Positions 26,730 to 36,178 of a DNA stretch of 64,000 bases are shown piece after piece (positions within the stretch are counted from its first letter, which is position 1; every line of letters begins with the position of its first letter). Source of the DNA: Aggregatilinea lenta (GTDB lineage Bacteria; Chloroflexota; Anaerolineae; Aggregatilineales; Aggregatilineaceae); the NCBI RefSeq assembly GCF_003569045.1, contig NZ_BFCB01000001.1:214874-278873 (forward strand), written 5' to 3'. A model generated the notes under the pieces. The model was not told where the DNA came from and did not search any database. It saw only the letters and a list, made by a program, of their open reading frames with translations. A program made the position numbers and the translations under genes.

Positions 26730-27563
26730 ATGAACTCTACACGTCAAGCGTTAAAACGTGAAGCAGGGATCGCGGCTAGTCATTTAGGTATTGGTGTTAC
26801 CGCTCTTGGAAAAGCAAACTATGCGCAAGATGCATACTATAGTCAAGCGTTCTTTGCCTTATCTATTGGCTTTGAGCGTACGGCAAAACTGATTTTGCTC
26901 GTGGATTATGCACTAGATCATAACGGAGATTTCCCCACCAATGAAACTCTCAAAGAATATGGTCACAAACTCAAAGAATTACTTATTCAGAGCGATAAAA
27001 TAGCTAAAAAGCGACATTTTGAAGAACAGATAGGGGAATTACCAAATACAGATATCCATAAATCTATAATCGAAATTCTGTCGTCATTTGCTAGTAATGT
27101 AACCCGTTACTACAATTTGGACTTTGTTACAGGCGTTACAGCCAATAAAAACACACAAGATCCTATCAAGGCTTGGTATGAGCACGTTATTCTCCCAATC
27201 CTGGATATTCACTATAAGCCACAGCAGCAAGCAAAGCATGAACAAAATGCGCGTATAATCGCGGATTTTATGGAACCAATTACATTGGTACGATTTCATT
27301 CCGAACAAGGGCAACCACTAAATAGTGTTTTTGATTCAAGCTTGCAAACTGCAAAGATCGGGTTTGCAATGCCTTATAGCCGAATGTATGTAATGCAAAT
27401 AATTCGCTTTCTAGCAAATCTCCTATTCGAACTTACACATCTGACCATAAGAGATCGTCTGGAAGATATCCCTTACTTTCCTGAATTCTTCGCCATATTT
27501 AATAATGAAGATAGATATTTTAAGCGTCGAAAAACTTGGCTGATTGATTCTCCATATCACTAA
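26730..27563 (+). CDS. AT-rich, foreign-looking hypothetical protein, possible HEPN-like
   Basis: 277 residues, not recognised. The coding sequence is strongly AT-rich (AAA, TTA, ATA codons common) in contrast to every neighbour, so recent transfer is likely. The protein is predicted to be almost all helical; the segment YYSQAFFALSIGFERTAKLILLV followed by a charged loop and YGHKLKELL is reminiscent of HEPN-type helical bundles, and a late basic patch RYFKRRKTW is present. A clean R-x4-6-H catalytic motif is not visible, so the HEPN reading is tentative. It sits between sbcD and sbcC, where it has separated the usual operon. A defence or accessory role is possible but not shown. Confidence 0.65.
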   Translation: MNSTRQALKREAGIAASHLGIGVTALGKANYAQDAYYSQAFFALSIGFERTAKLILLVDYALDHNGDFPTNETLKEYGHKLKELLIQSDKIAKKRHFEEQIGELPNTDIHKSIIEILSSFASNVTRYYNLDFVTGVTANKNTQDPIKAWYEHVILPILDIHYKPQQQAKHEQNARIIADFMEPITLVRFHSEQGQPLNSVFDSSLQTAKIGFAMPYSRMYVMQIIRFLANLLFELTHLTIRDRLEDIPYFPEFFAIFNNEDRYFKRRKTWLIDSPYH

Positions 27564-27727
27564 GTCCATCAAAATTCAAACGTATCATTTTTAAAATGCT
27601 AGAGTAAGATTCCCCGCATCTTCCCACCAACGCCCGCGAATGCGCTATACTTGCCCATGCGAACGGAAGTGCTAGTCAGCCCGGTCCGCTGCCCCACCAG
27701 GCGGCGGACGTGAAAGAGCGATCCCGA

Positions 27728-30292
27728 ATGCTGCCCACCCGACTCGAAATGCGCAACTTCCTGGCCTACCGCCAGCCCGATCCCCTTGTATTCGATGGCA
27801 TTCACCTCGCCTGCCTCAGCGGACCCAACGGCGCGGGCAAATCGTCCCTGCTGGACGCGATCACCTGGGCGCTGTGGGGCAAAGCCCGCACGCGCAGCGA
27901 TGACGACCTGATCCACCAGGGCCAGTCCGAGATGATGGTCCAGCTCGACTTCATCCAGGGCGAGAGCCTGTACCGTGTCGTGCGCAAGCGTCAGAAGGGG
28001 AAGACCAGCAAGCAGGGCCGCAGCACGCTCGACCTGTTCGTGTGGGATGCCGAGGCCAACCAGCACCAGCTCATCAGCGCGCCGTCGATCCGCGAGACGG
28101 ACGCGCGCATCGTCGATCTGCTGCGCCTGTCCTACGACACGTTCGTAGACTCGGCCTTCTTGCAGCAGGGCAAGGCGGATTCGTTCACCATCAAGCCGCC
28201 CGGCGAGCGCAAAGCGATCCTCTCGAAGATCCTGGGCCTCGAGCAGTGGGCCGACTACGAAGAGCGCGCCAAAAACGCCCTGCGCCAGATCGAACACGAG
28301 GTCGGCGTGATCAACCTGCGGTTGGACGAGATCGCCGGGCAGGAAGCGGAAGAACCCGCTTTGCTGCGCGCGCTCGACGTAGCGCAGGCGGATGTGGCCG
28401 AGGCTGCCGCCTTGCGCGAGCAGGCCGAAGCCCATTACGCCGAGGTCGCCGGGGCGCAGGAGCAGATGAACGCCGCGCAGGCCCGGCTGGCTCAGGCGCA
28501 GCACCACATCAAGGAACGCAAGCGCGACCTGGCGGAGATCGAGGCCGAGCAGCAGCGCACGCTGGACCAGCTTGGGGCGCTGCGCGCGCTAATCGAGGAC
28601 CGCGACTCCATCGAGCAGGGCTACGCGCAGCTTCAGGCCGCGCGCCACGCGGATCAGGCCCTGGGCGAAAAGCTCCAGGCTATGAGCGCGATCAAGGACC
28701 GGCTGACCGACGTCAACGCACGCATCCAGGCGGCCCGCGCCGAACTCGAAGCACAGGCCAAAGTGCACTCGGACCGCATCGGCAGTGCGGGACGGATCGC
28801 GGGGGAGATCGAGACGTATCAGGCCGACCTCAGCGACGTGCAGGGCGAGGTCACGCAGCTCGAATCGGACGAATCCCGGCGCGACGACCTGCGCGAGGCG
28901 ATCAGCAGTTTCAACGAAGAGATGGCCGAGCGTAAGGCGGTCAACCGCACGCTGTACGACGAGATGCAGGCGATCAAGGCGCGCATCGCGGACGTGCAGG
29001 GTGCGCAGGCGGTCTGCCCCACCTGCGGCCAGCCGCTCAGCGAGGAGCAGAAAGCCGCGCTGCTGGTCGAATTGCAGGCGGATGGCACGCAGCGCGGCGA
29101 CACGCACCGCGCCAATCAAGCCCGCATGACCGAAATCACCGAGACGATCAAGGCCCACCGCGCCGAGATCGAGGCCATCGACGTGGAACTGCGGCGGCTC
29201 CAGCCCCTGCGCGACCGCGTGGCGACGCTCGGCCAGAACGTCGAAGCGGCGCGCAACGCGAACGACACGATCCAGTCCGAAAGCGCGGCATTGGAAGCGG
29301 TCGAAGCGATGCTGGAAGCGGGTGACTACGCACGCGAACTTCAGTCACAGCGCGACGCGATCCAGGCGGAAATCGACGGGCTGGGTTACGACTCCGACGC
29401 GCACAGCGCCGCGCGTGAAACGCTGAGCACCTATCACGATTACGAGCGCCGCCAGCGCGACCTCGAAGCCGCGCTGAAGCAGGTCCCCGATCTGCAAACG
29501 GCGCTGGAGAACACCGCCGCCCGGCGCGTGCGGTGGGAAGCGGCGCTGGCCGAAGAAGAAAAAGAAGCGGCGGATGCCCAAACCGAAATGGACGCGCTGG
29601 CGGAACTGGTCGAGGAGGCGCGGCGGCGCGAGGACGAAGTCCGGCGGCTGCGCACGGCGGAAAAACGCGCCGAAGAAGGACGCATCCGCGCGCAGCAGGC
29701 GCTGGCGGCGCTCGACGCGGCGCGCAGGCGCAAAGAGGAACTCGTGCAGCGCCAGCACGACCTGATGGAGCGCAAGAGCATCTACGAGGATCTGCGCTCG
29801 GCGTTTGGCAAAAACGGCGTCCCGGCCATGATCATCGAGGCGGCCATCCCCGAACTGGAAGAAGCCGCGAACCACCTGCTGATGCGCATGTCCGGCGGGC
29901 GCATGAACGTGCGGCTGGATACGCAGCGCGAGAAAAAGACCGGCGGCACAGCGGAAACGCTCGACATTCTGATCGGTGACGAACTCGGCACGCGCAGTTA
30001 CGAACTCTATTCCGGCGGGGAGGCGTTCCGCGTCAACTTCGCGCTGCGCGTGGCGCTCAGCCAGATGCTGGCCCGCCGCGCCGGGGCGCAGCTTCGCACG
30101 CTGTTCCTGGACGAGGGCTTCGGTACGCAGGACGAAAACGGGCGGCAGCGGCTGGTGGAGGCGATCACCGCCGTGCAGGACCACTTCGACCTGCTGCTGG
30201 TCATCACGCACATCGACGATCTGCGCGACGCCTTCCCGGTGCAGATCACCGTGACCAAAACGCCCGACGGCAGCCGGGTCGCGGTGGGGTAG
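27728..30292 (+). CDS. sbcC: DNA double-strand break repair ATPase SbcC (Rad50 family)
   Basis: 854 residues. SMC-like ATPase subunit partnered with SbcD. Walker A GPNGAGKSS (about 34-42) and Q-loop near FLQQGKADSFT lie at the N-terminus. Two long coiled coils (about 190-420 and 450-700) flank a zinc hook with CPTCGQPLSEEQ. The C-terminal head has the signature region YSGGEAFRVNFAL and Walker B TLFLDEGFGTQD. A GTG at 27710 would add six residues; ATG 27728 is chosen by comparison with family N-termini, with low certainty. The gene follows the AT-rich insertion and is read toward a methyltransferase gene that starts 7 bases after it. Confidence 0.95.
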   Translation: MLPTRLEMRNFLAYRQPDPLVFDGIHLACLSGPNGAGKSSLLDAITWALWGKARTRSDDDLIHQGQSEMMVQLDFIQGESLYRVVRKRQKGKTSKQGRSTLDLFVWDAEANQHQLISAPSIRETDARIVDLLRLSYDTFVDSAFLQQGKADSFTIKPPGERKAILSKILGLEQWADYEERAKNALRQIEHEVGVINLRLDEIAGQEAEEPALLRALDVAQADVAEAAALREQAEAHYAEVAGAQEQMNAAQARLAQAQHHIKERKRDLAEIEAEQQRTLDQLGALRALIEDRDSIEQGYAQLQAARHADQALGEKLQAMSAIKDRLTDVNARIQAARAELEAQAKVHSDRIGSAGRIAGEIETYQADLSDVQGEVTQLESDESRRDDLREAISSFNEEMAERKAVNRTLYDEMQAIKARIADVQGAQAVCPTCGQPLSEEQKAALLVELQADGTQRGDTHRANQARMTEITETIKAHRAEIEAIDVELRRLQPLRDRVATLGQNVEAARNANDTIQSESAALEAVEAMLEAGDYARELQSQRDAIQAEIDGLGYDSDAHSAARETLSTYHDYERRQRDLEAALKQVPDLQTALENTAARRVRWEAALAEEEKEAADAQTEMDALAELVEEARRREDEVRRLRTAEKRAEEGRIRAQQALAALDAARRRKEELVQRQHDLMERKSIYEDLRSAFGKNGVPAMIIEAAIPELEEAANHLLMRMSGGRMNVRLDTQREKKTGGTAETLDILIGDELGTRSYELYSGGEAFRVNFALRVALSQMLARRAGAQLRTLFLDEGFGTQDENGRQRLVEAITAVQDHFDLLLVITHIDDLRDAFPVQITVTKTPDGSRVAVG

Positions 30293-30299
30293 CCGACCG

Positions 30300-31013
30300 A
30301 TGCCGCTCTCCCTCGACCGCCAAAACGCCTACCGCATGCGGTATGCGCAGAAGTCCCCCGGCTGGCTGCCCGCCACCGACCAGTACGAGGCGCTGATCCG
30401 CGCACACCTGCGGCCCGGATACCGCGTGCTCGACGTGGGCTGCGGGCGCGGCGGCGTGCTGGAACAGCTCGGCGCGGCGGTGGATCGCCCCTTCGGGCTG
30501 GACCCCGACTGGCACTCGCTGGCCGAGCACCGCCTGCTCGACCTGCCGCGCGCGGCGGGCACATCCGAAGCGATCCCACTCCCGGCAGGCAGCGTCGATC
30601 TGGTCCTCAGTAGTTGGGTGCTCGAACACCTACCCGACCCGGCGCGCACCTTCGCGGAGGTGGCGCGCGTGCTGAGGCCCGGCGGGGTCTTCATCTTCAT
30701 CACACCGGGTGCGTGGAGTCCGGCGGCAGTGCTGAACCGGGCGCTGCACCCGCTGCAAGCGCGGCTCGTGCCGCTGCTCTACGGGCGCGCGGAGGCGGAC
30801 GCCTTCCCGGTGGTGTACCGCGCCAACACCCGGCGGCAGATCGAGGCGCTGGCGCGTGCGTCGGGATTGGCGACGCTGGACTTCCGCGCCATCGAGGACC
30901 CGACCTACTTCGCGTTCCACCCGCTGATCTTCCGGCTCAACGCGGCGCTGGCCCGCATCACGCCGCGCAGCATGGCCGAGCACATTGTGGGCGTGTACGG
31001 GAAGAAATCTTGA
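30300..31013 (+). CDS. Class I SAM-dependent methyltransferase (UbiE/Methyltransf_11 type)
   Basis: 237 residues. Motif I VLDVGCGRGGVLEQ (about 41-54), the acidic strand end, post-II SSWVLEHLPDPARTFAEVARVLRPGGVFIF (read as VLEHLPDP and LRPGGVF) are standard for Methyltransf_11. The acceptor is unknown; hydrophobic C-terminal helices hint at a lipid or membrane-near substrate. It starts 7 bases after sbcC, so it is probably read from the same transcript, though a functional link to repair is not implied. Confidence 0.88.
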   Translation: MPLSLDRQNAYRMRYAQKSPGWLPATDQYEALIRAHLRPGYRVLDVGCGRGGVLEQLGAAVDRPFGLDPDWHSLAEHRLLDLPRAAGTSEAIPLPAGSVDLVLSSWVLEHLPDPARTFAEVARVLRPGGVFIFITPGAWSPAAVLNRALHPLQARLVPLLYGRAEADAFPVVYRANTRRQIEALARASGLATLDFRAIEDPTYFAFHPLIFRLNAALARITPRSMAEHIVGVYGKKS

Positions 31014-31064
31014 TATGTCCGCTCAAGTTAAACCTGGAGTATAGTCGAACCTGGAGAGAAGCCA

Positions 31065-32579
31065 GTGAAAACCTGTCTATGGGGACTGATGATCTCGGCG
31101 TTCGCTCTGATGCCTCTTCGCACCACCCCTCAAGCCTACGGTAATAGCCCTTCACTGATTTACTACTATGCGCAAGATGATGCCGCGTTCATCATCGAAA
31201 CTGCCACAGGCGATCAGCGCGAGGTCCTGGCAAATTTTACATTGAGTGAAGGAACGCAAATTGCCGGGCCAGGATGGTCCTCATCGGGCGAATGGTTTGC
31301 ATGGTATGAACGCAGCCAGGGCGCTGCACCCTCGAACGGCTACGTAGTACGTCGTGGTCTGGAAGACTACATTCCTATTTTTGATTCTGAGGGCATCATC
31401 GATATGCATTGGTCTCCCGAAGGCGAACTATTACTCGCCTCGCGGACCGCATATGATGAAAAGGCCAACCCGCAGACCGAGATGGTCGTCATTGACTTCG
31501 CAATGGATCAGCGCGTCCTCTTGCATGACGTCTACGAAGAAGGATTGTCATCGATTGGGTGGCTGCCACAAGGTCAAGGCGTCTTTTTTGCTGACACGGT
31601 TGGGCACGTCGTTATCACGCAGAATCTTGACGCTCCAACGCCGAAGGTGACGTCGATCGAGGCAAACAGCGATTACTGCGCAAAGATTTCCTTCTCGTCG
31701 GTGAACTATTTATTGCATCAGAGCGCAGATGGCACGTCACTTGTTGTTTCAAATTTATCGGATTCGAAGGTCGAGACTGTACTACAACTCGATTTTGATG
31801 ACAGAATCCAGTATGTTTATTGGAGTCACAGCGGCCTCCAGGCTGTACTCTATACAACAGCCTTCTGTTCTACGAATTGGACTTACGATGTGTGGTTTTT
31901 AGATATGCAAGCTGGAACCTTCGTGCAACTTGCAGAAGATGTGCCAGCATTGTGGGGCCTGCGAACGACAGATAGTCGTTTCTTCTACGAGCCGATATGG
32001 TCTCCAAACGATGCTTACTTTGCGTACCTTGACGCTAACCGCGCATTGCAAATTGTCGAGTCAAACAGCCTTCGATCGAGTTCGGTTGATATTGCCCAAG
32101 ACGGCGATATAGAGCGTTTTTGGTGGCTATCAGAGCAAGAGATTCTGTTCGAATGGAATGTGGCACAATGGTATGAGGACGGTATTTATATCGTTTCTAC
32201 CACGTCGTGGCTAAATCCTGCGGCTCATCAAATCGCGCGCGTGGATATTCGTTATGAAAGTACCACTCAGCTTCCAACATTATCATCGCAATCTACTAAA
32301 CTGGCTTTCTCGTTCCCCGAGTGCAATCATGGATGCATACTCGACTTGATATCTGGAAGGATTATCGAGACCTATCAAATTGAAGAATTACAAGACGTCC
32401 CCTATGGCGCGAGCTATTTTGTGTGGCATTCAAGCGATGAATGGTTATTCGTGCTTAACGACTCTGACGGAATTTCATACCTTAGCATCGTGGACATTAC
32501 AGGCGAGGTCCAGAGACACTTAGGCTTATGCACGCTGTCGCCTTCATGCTTTGGTTGGCTGCCGCAAAGTAACAGGTAG
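31065..32579 (+). CDS. Secreted TolB/WD40-like beta-propeller protein
   Basis: 504 residues with a cleavable signal peptide (CLWGLMISAFALMPL, then TPQAYG). The rest is a series of beta strands with recurring 'W-S-P-x-G-x' or 'WSxxG' blades: GWSSSGEWFAW, HWSPEGELLLA, YWSHSGLQAVL, IWSPNDAYFAY, FVWHSSDEWLFV. This suggests a 6-8-bladed propeller, perhaps a ligand-binding surface protein. Base composition is clearly lower in GC than flanking genes. The start is GTG 31065 with GGAGAGAAG upstream. Convergent with the HIT gene, with only 11 bases between stops. Confidence 0.7.
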   Translation: MKTCLWGLMISAFALMPLRTTPQAYGNSPSLIYYYAQDDAAFIIETATGDQREVLANFTLSEGTQIAGPGWSSSGEWFAWYERSQGAAPSNGYVVRRGLEDYIPIFDSEGIIDMHWSPEGELLLASRTAYDEKANPQTEMVVIDFAMDQRVLLHDVYEEGLSSIGWLPQGQGVFFADTVGHVVITQNLDAPTPKVTSIEANSDYCAKISFSSVNYLLHQSADGTSLVVSNLSDSKVETVLQLDFDDRIQYVYWSHSGLQAVLYTTAFCSTNWTYDVWFLDMQAGTFVQLAEDVPALWGLRTTDSRFFYEPIWSPNDAYFAYLDANRALQIVESNSLRSSSVDIAQDGDIERFWWLSEQEILFEWNVAQWYEDGIYIVSTTSWLNPAAHQIARVDIRYESTTQLPTLSSQSTKLAFSFPECNHGCILDLISGRIIETYQIEELQDVPYGASYFVWHSSDEWLFVLNDSDGISYLSIVDITGEVQRHLGLCTLSPSCFGWLPQSNR

Positions 32580-32590
32580 CCAGAGCTACT

Positions 32591-33019
32591 CTACGAGGAT
32601 CGCAGCATCGCCGCCAGCCGGTCCAGCAGCGCGGCGGAAAGCAGATGCTCGCTGCCCGGCCCGGTCGCGTAATGGCCGGGGTATCCGGGATCGGTGAACG
32701 TAACGCCCTCAAACGTGCGCGCCGCCGCGTAACGCGGAATAACGTGCAGATGCACGTGGCGCTCCTGGTTTTGCAGAAACACGTAGTTGAAGTGGTCAGG
32801 CTGAAAAGCGGCCTCAAGCCGGGCCGTGGCATGGGCGATCTGCGTGTGCAGATCCTGCCACTCGTCCGGCGTCAGATCGGGCACACGCTCGACGTGGCGG
32901 CGCAGCGCCAGGAAGCCCTTGCCGAGCAGGTTCTGATTGCGGTTGAGCACCATCTGCCAGTGCGGGCTGGTGAACAGCATTGGGCCGAGATCCGGCGCGC
33001 AGAGTGGGCACACGTCCAT
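32591..33019 (-). CDS. HIT family hydrolase
   Basis: 142 residues. The histidine triad HVHLHVIPRY (about 87-96) is the catalytic nucleotide-hydrolase motif; a CPLC pair near the N-terminus (about 4-7) may bind zinc as in several HIT proteins. The family hydrolyses nucleotide phosphoramidates or dinucleoside polyphosphates. The start at 33019 is four bases past the end of the MFS gene and has GGTGAGC upstream. A longer in-frame start at 33091 is rejected because it lies deep in the MFS gene. Likely co-transcribed with the MFS transporter. Confidence 0.92.
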   Translation of the reverse strand: MDVCPLCAPDLGPMLFTSPHWQMVLNRNQNLLGKGFLALRRHVERVPDLTPDEWQDLHTQIAHATARLEAAFQPDHFNYVFLQNQERHVHLHVIPRYAAARTFEGVTFTDPGYPGHYATGPGSEHLLSAALLDRLAAMLRSS

Positions 33020-33023
33020 GCGC

Positions 33024-34334
33024 TCACCGCCCCGTTTCGGCCACGCGCTCCGGGGCGCGCTCGACGGGTCGCGGGGCGGTTTCCGGAACATCGACCATCA
33101 AGTGCATCGCGAAGTAGGCCAGTGCCGCGCCCACCCCGATAAAGCCCGCGATATACCACACCCACTCGAAGCCGAGCGTGTTGATCACCTGCCCGGCCAG
33201 CCACGGGCCGAGGCCGGACGCGATCATCAGGTTCAGCGAATACACGGCTAGATAGCGCCCGCGCATGTGATCGGGCGCCAGTCGCGCCGCGATCGCCTGC
33301 CCGACCGGCACGGACAGGATCTCGCCCGCCGTGATGACGACCATCGCCAGCGCGAACAGCGCGTACGTATGCGTGTAACCGAACATGCTGAAGCCGAGCG
33401 CGTAACACAGCGTGCCAACGGCCAGCACCAGCATCGAGGGCAGGCCGCGCCGCCGGATCTTGCGCGTCACCGACAACTGAAGCGCCACGATCAGCACCGC
33501 GTTCAGGCTGATCAACAGGCCGAACTGCTCCAGCGCGATGCCGCGCTCGTCGCGCAGGTACACCGACAGCGTGGTGTTCATCTGGAAGTACACCAGCGAC
33601 ACCGCCGTCGAGATCAGCACGAACACGAAGAAGGTCCGGTCGCCGAGCACCTGCCCGTAGCCGCGAAAGGTCCGCAGCAGCGAGTCGGGTTTTTGCTGCA
33701 TGGCGGTATCTTTGGGGCGGTCGGGCTTGGTTTCGGGGATGAAAATGAACAGCAGGATCGCCGTGATCACGCTGGCGACGGCATCCACGGCAAACACCAG
33801 CACGAACGAGACACCCGCCAGCAGCCCGCCGAGCGCCGGGCCAACCACCAGTGCCAGGTTGAACAACACCCGGCTGAGTCCAAACCCCTCCGAGCGTTTT
33901 TCCGGCGGCAGGATGTCCGCCTTCATCGACTGCCACGCGGGCGTGGCGATGCTGTCCGCGATGCCGAGGATCGCTGCGAACGCGCAGACCAGCGTGAAGC
34001 TGTCCGCCAGCACCACCGCCAGATTGCCCAGCGCGCTGGCGACCAGCCCGAACAGCACCACTGGCTTGCGGCCAATACTGTCCACCAGCGCGCCGCCCAG
34101 CGTGCTGCCCACGAAACTCGTCGCGGCAAAAATGGCGAAGACGACGCCCGCCCGTGCCATGCTGATATCAAATTTATCGGTGAGGAACAGGGCAAAAAAG
34201 GTCAGCAGCAGCGAATTGCCGACCATGTCGATAAACGCCGCGCCCATCAGCACCCAAAACTGGCGCGGGTAATCGTCATAGAGGCTGAGAACGTGGTTGG
34301 AGATGGTGCGGCGAATGTGGCCCATTCTCATCAC
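33024..34334 (-). CDS. Major facilitator superfamily transporter
   Basis: 436 residues with 12 hydrophobic helices. The N-terminal half has VGSTLGGALVDSIGRKPVVLFG (loop 2-3 motif G-x-x-x-D-x-x-G-R-K) and the middle loop is charged (FIPETKPDRPKDTAMQQ). The motif LAPDHMRGRYLAVYSL in the second half is common in drug/efflux-type MFS proteins of Chloroflexota and Firmicutes. The substrate is unknown. It heads a two-gene unit with the HIT protein and diverges from the PyrK-like operon across a 309-base spacer. Confidence 0.93.
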   Translation of the reverse strand: MMRMGHIRRTISNHVLSLYDDYPRQFWVLMGAAFIDMVGNSLLLTFFALFLTDKFDISMARAGVVFAIFAATSFVGSTLGGALVDSIGRKPVVLFGLVASALGNLAVVLADSFTLVCAFAAILGIADSIATPAWQSMKADILPPEKRSEGFGLSRVLFNLALVVGPALGGLLAGVSFVLVFAVDAVASVITAILLFIFIPETKPDRPKDTAMQQKPDSLLRTFRGYGQVLGDRTFFVFVLISTAVSLVYFQMNTTLSVYLRDERGIALEQFGLLISLNAVLIVALQLSVTRKIRRRGLPSMLVLAVGTLCYALGFSMFGYTHTYALFALAMVVITAGEILSVPVGQAIAARLAPDHMRGRYLAVYSLNLMIASGLGPWLAGQVINTLGFEWVWYIAGFIGVGAALAYFAMHLMVDVPETAPRPVERAPERVAETGR

Positions 34335-34643
34335 AACGGCTCCACTGGCGAACGACTCGCCAACATGGCTTTTGCACTGTTTATAAACGTTACAGGGTGT
34401 CTGTCAACGGGCATCTTACCAGTATCGTGCGCGCTGAAGCAGGCGTACAGAAGCGCCATTACTAATTGATCGCACACGATATGGCTGTTCCACCTTTCCC
34501 GCAAGTTAGTATATCACGAACTAAACCAGAACAGGAATAAAGCTGTGCCCAAATTTCCGACCCGCCCGCTCGCGCCGCTGGACCTCTACCGAACGGCAAA
34601 ATTCCGCTTGCAGAGCAGCCCGGAGTGATGTAGGCTCTCCCCT
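34335..34643. other. 309-base divergent intergenic region
   Basis: Promoter region for the MFS gene (minus) and the PyrK-like operon (plus). It includes AT-rich blocks TTTATAAACG (34380s) and TTAGTATATCACGAACTAA (34505-34524; a loose dyad TTAGT...ACTAA). No gene, repeat or named RNA is seen. Confidence 0.4.
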
Positions 34644-35387
34644 ATGCGAGAGACACAGGCCATTATCGAACGAGTACGCCACATTTCGGCAGAGATCCAG
34701 CACATCGACCTGTCGGTGGATCCCGCGCTGGCGCAGTTGCAGCCCGGCCAATCCGTGCTGGCCGCGCCTCAGGATCATTCCGCGTGGACGCCTTACCTGC
34801 GCGACCAATGGATCCCGGTCGATGCGCAGGGCGCGCGGCTGGTGGTCGAGCTGCCCATGACGGCGCACTACGCGCCGGGACAGGTGATGAGTCTGCTAGG
34901 CCCGGTGGGCAAACCAGTTCCGCTGCGCAGCGGCGCGCGCAACCTGCTGCTGATCGCGGAGGACGCCACGCCCACGCCGCTGGTGTGGATCGCCCGGCAG
35001 CGCGTGCGGGACGGGGCTGCCGTGACGCTGGTGCTCAGCGGGCGTGCGCTGGACTACTCGCTCGAACAGTTCCCGGCGGAGGTCGAGATCCTGCGCGGCG
35101 ACACGGACTGGTCGTGGCCGGAGCAGGTCGAGACGCTGACCTGGGCGGATCAGGTGATCGCGCTCGCGCCTTCATATACGCAATCGGAGTCGTACGGGCG
35201 GCTGCATCACGCCATATCGCAGTTGCGCCACCGCGCCCCCGAACATTTCGCGTGCGGGCTGTTTTACCAGCGTCTGGCCTGCGGAACAGGCGCATGCGGC
35301 GCGTGTATGACGGCCTGCCAGGACGGCGACCGCCTGATTTGTGTCGATGGACCGGCACTCGACCTGAAAGACGTACGATTCTCATGA
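34644..35387 (+). CDS. PyrK-like flavin/[2Fe-2S] electron-transfer subunit
   Basis: 247 residues in the ferredoxin-NADP reductase-like fold of dihydroorotate dehydrogenase electron-transfer subunit PyrK. The C-terminal cluster motif ACGTGACGACMTAC plus a later LICVDGPALDLKDV gives the four Cys ligands of the [2Fe-2S] cluster, just as in PyrK. The mid-protein SLLGPVGKPV is the NAD-domain GPxG-type loop. The N-terminal flavin-domain motif is altered (YLRDQWIPV instead of the R-R-P-x-S-I pattern), so FAD binding may differ. Its stop overlaps the next ATG by four bases. Confidence 0.82.
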   Translation: MRETQAIIERVRHISAEIQHIDLSVDPALAQLQPGQSVLAAPQDHSAWTPYLRDQWIPVDAQGARLVVELPMTAHYAPGQVMSLLGPVGKPVPLRSGARNLLLIAEDATPTPLVWIARQRVRDGAAVTLVLSGRALDYSLEQFPAEVEILRGDTDWSWPEQVETLTWADQVIALAPSYTQSESYGRLHHAISQLRHRAPEHFACGLFYQRLACGTGACGACMTACQDGDRLICVDGPALDLKDVRFS

Positions 35388-36178
35388 CTGACTCACATGG
35401 CGGTGTGCTGTTCGTCGGCGCGCACCCGGACGACGAAACGGTGATGGCGGGCGGGATGCTGGCCCTGCTGCACGCGCGCAACATCCCGACGCACTTGATC
35501 TGCGTGACGGACGGGCGCGGCGGCGAATCGGGCGGCGTGCCGGAGGCGGATACACCCGACGCGCGCGCCAGCGTGCGCAAAGCGGAACTATTGTGCGCGG
35601 CGGAAGCGCTCGGCCTGACCAGCGTCACACTGTTGAACTACGTCGATCCGATCATGGGGCCGGGCGACGAGCTGTTCGGCTTCGACGCAGACGAGGACGC
35701 CGTCGCGCGGCAGATCGCGGACGTGATCCGCGACAAAGGTGTGTCGGTGGTGCTGTCGCACGGCACGGACGGCGAATACGGCCACCCGGCGCACAAGCAG
35801 GTCAACCGCATCGTGACACACGTCGCGCGCGCGCTGACCCCGGACGTGCTGCACTATACCGTCATGGCGTCTATCCTGAGCGTCGAAGATCGCCTGCTGA
35901 ACGCCAGCGATCCGGCGCACCTGGCACTGGACATTATGCCGTGGATCGAGCAGAAGCACGCGGCATACCTGTGCCACCGCACGCAGCACGCGCTGTTCAT
36001 GCGGCGGCGCAAGCTGACCGACGTGCGCGATGCGGTGCGCCTGCACGAATCGGTGCGGCGGCAGTGGCCGGAGTCGCCCCGCCATCCCGATGACTGGTTC
36101 GCGCAGACGCTGATTGCGGCGGGCGCGGTGCGGATCGACCAGCCCGAACAGCACACGGAGCAGACGGACGCCTCATGA
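35384..36178 (+). CDS. PIG-L/LmbE family deacetylase in the PyrK/DHOD-like operon
   Basis: 264 residues. The zinc site is complete: AHPDDETVMAGG near the N-terminus and HGTDGEYGHPAHKQV in the middle (third ligand His). This family deacetylates N-acetyl sugar conjugates; the full TDGRGGESGG loop resembles mycothiol-type MshB/Mca proteins more than the PIG-L protein at 11340. It overlaps the PyrK-like gene upstream and the DHOD-like gene downstream by the ATGA arrangement on both sides, so the three are one translational unit. Why a deacetylase is coupled to an oxidoreductase pair is unknown. Confidence 0.9.
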   Translation: MTDSHGGVLFVGAHPDDETVMAGGMLALLHARNIPTHLICVTDGRGGESGGVPEADTPDARASVRKAELLCAAEALGLTSVTLLNYVDPIMGPGDELFGFDADEDAVARQIADVIRDKGVSVVLSHGTDGEYGHPAHKQVNRIVTHVARALTPDVLHYTVMASILSVEDRLLNASDPAHLALDIMPWIEQKHAAYLCHRTQHALFMRRRKLTDVRDAVRLHESVRRQWPESPRHPDDWFAQTLIAAGAVRIDQPEQHTEQTDAS

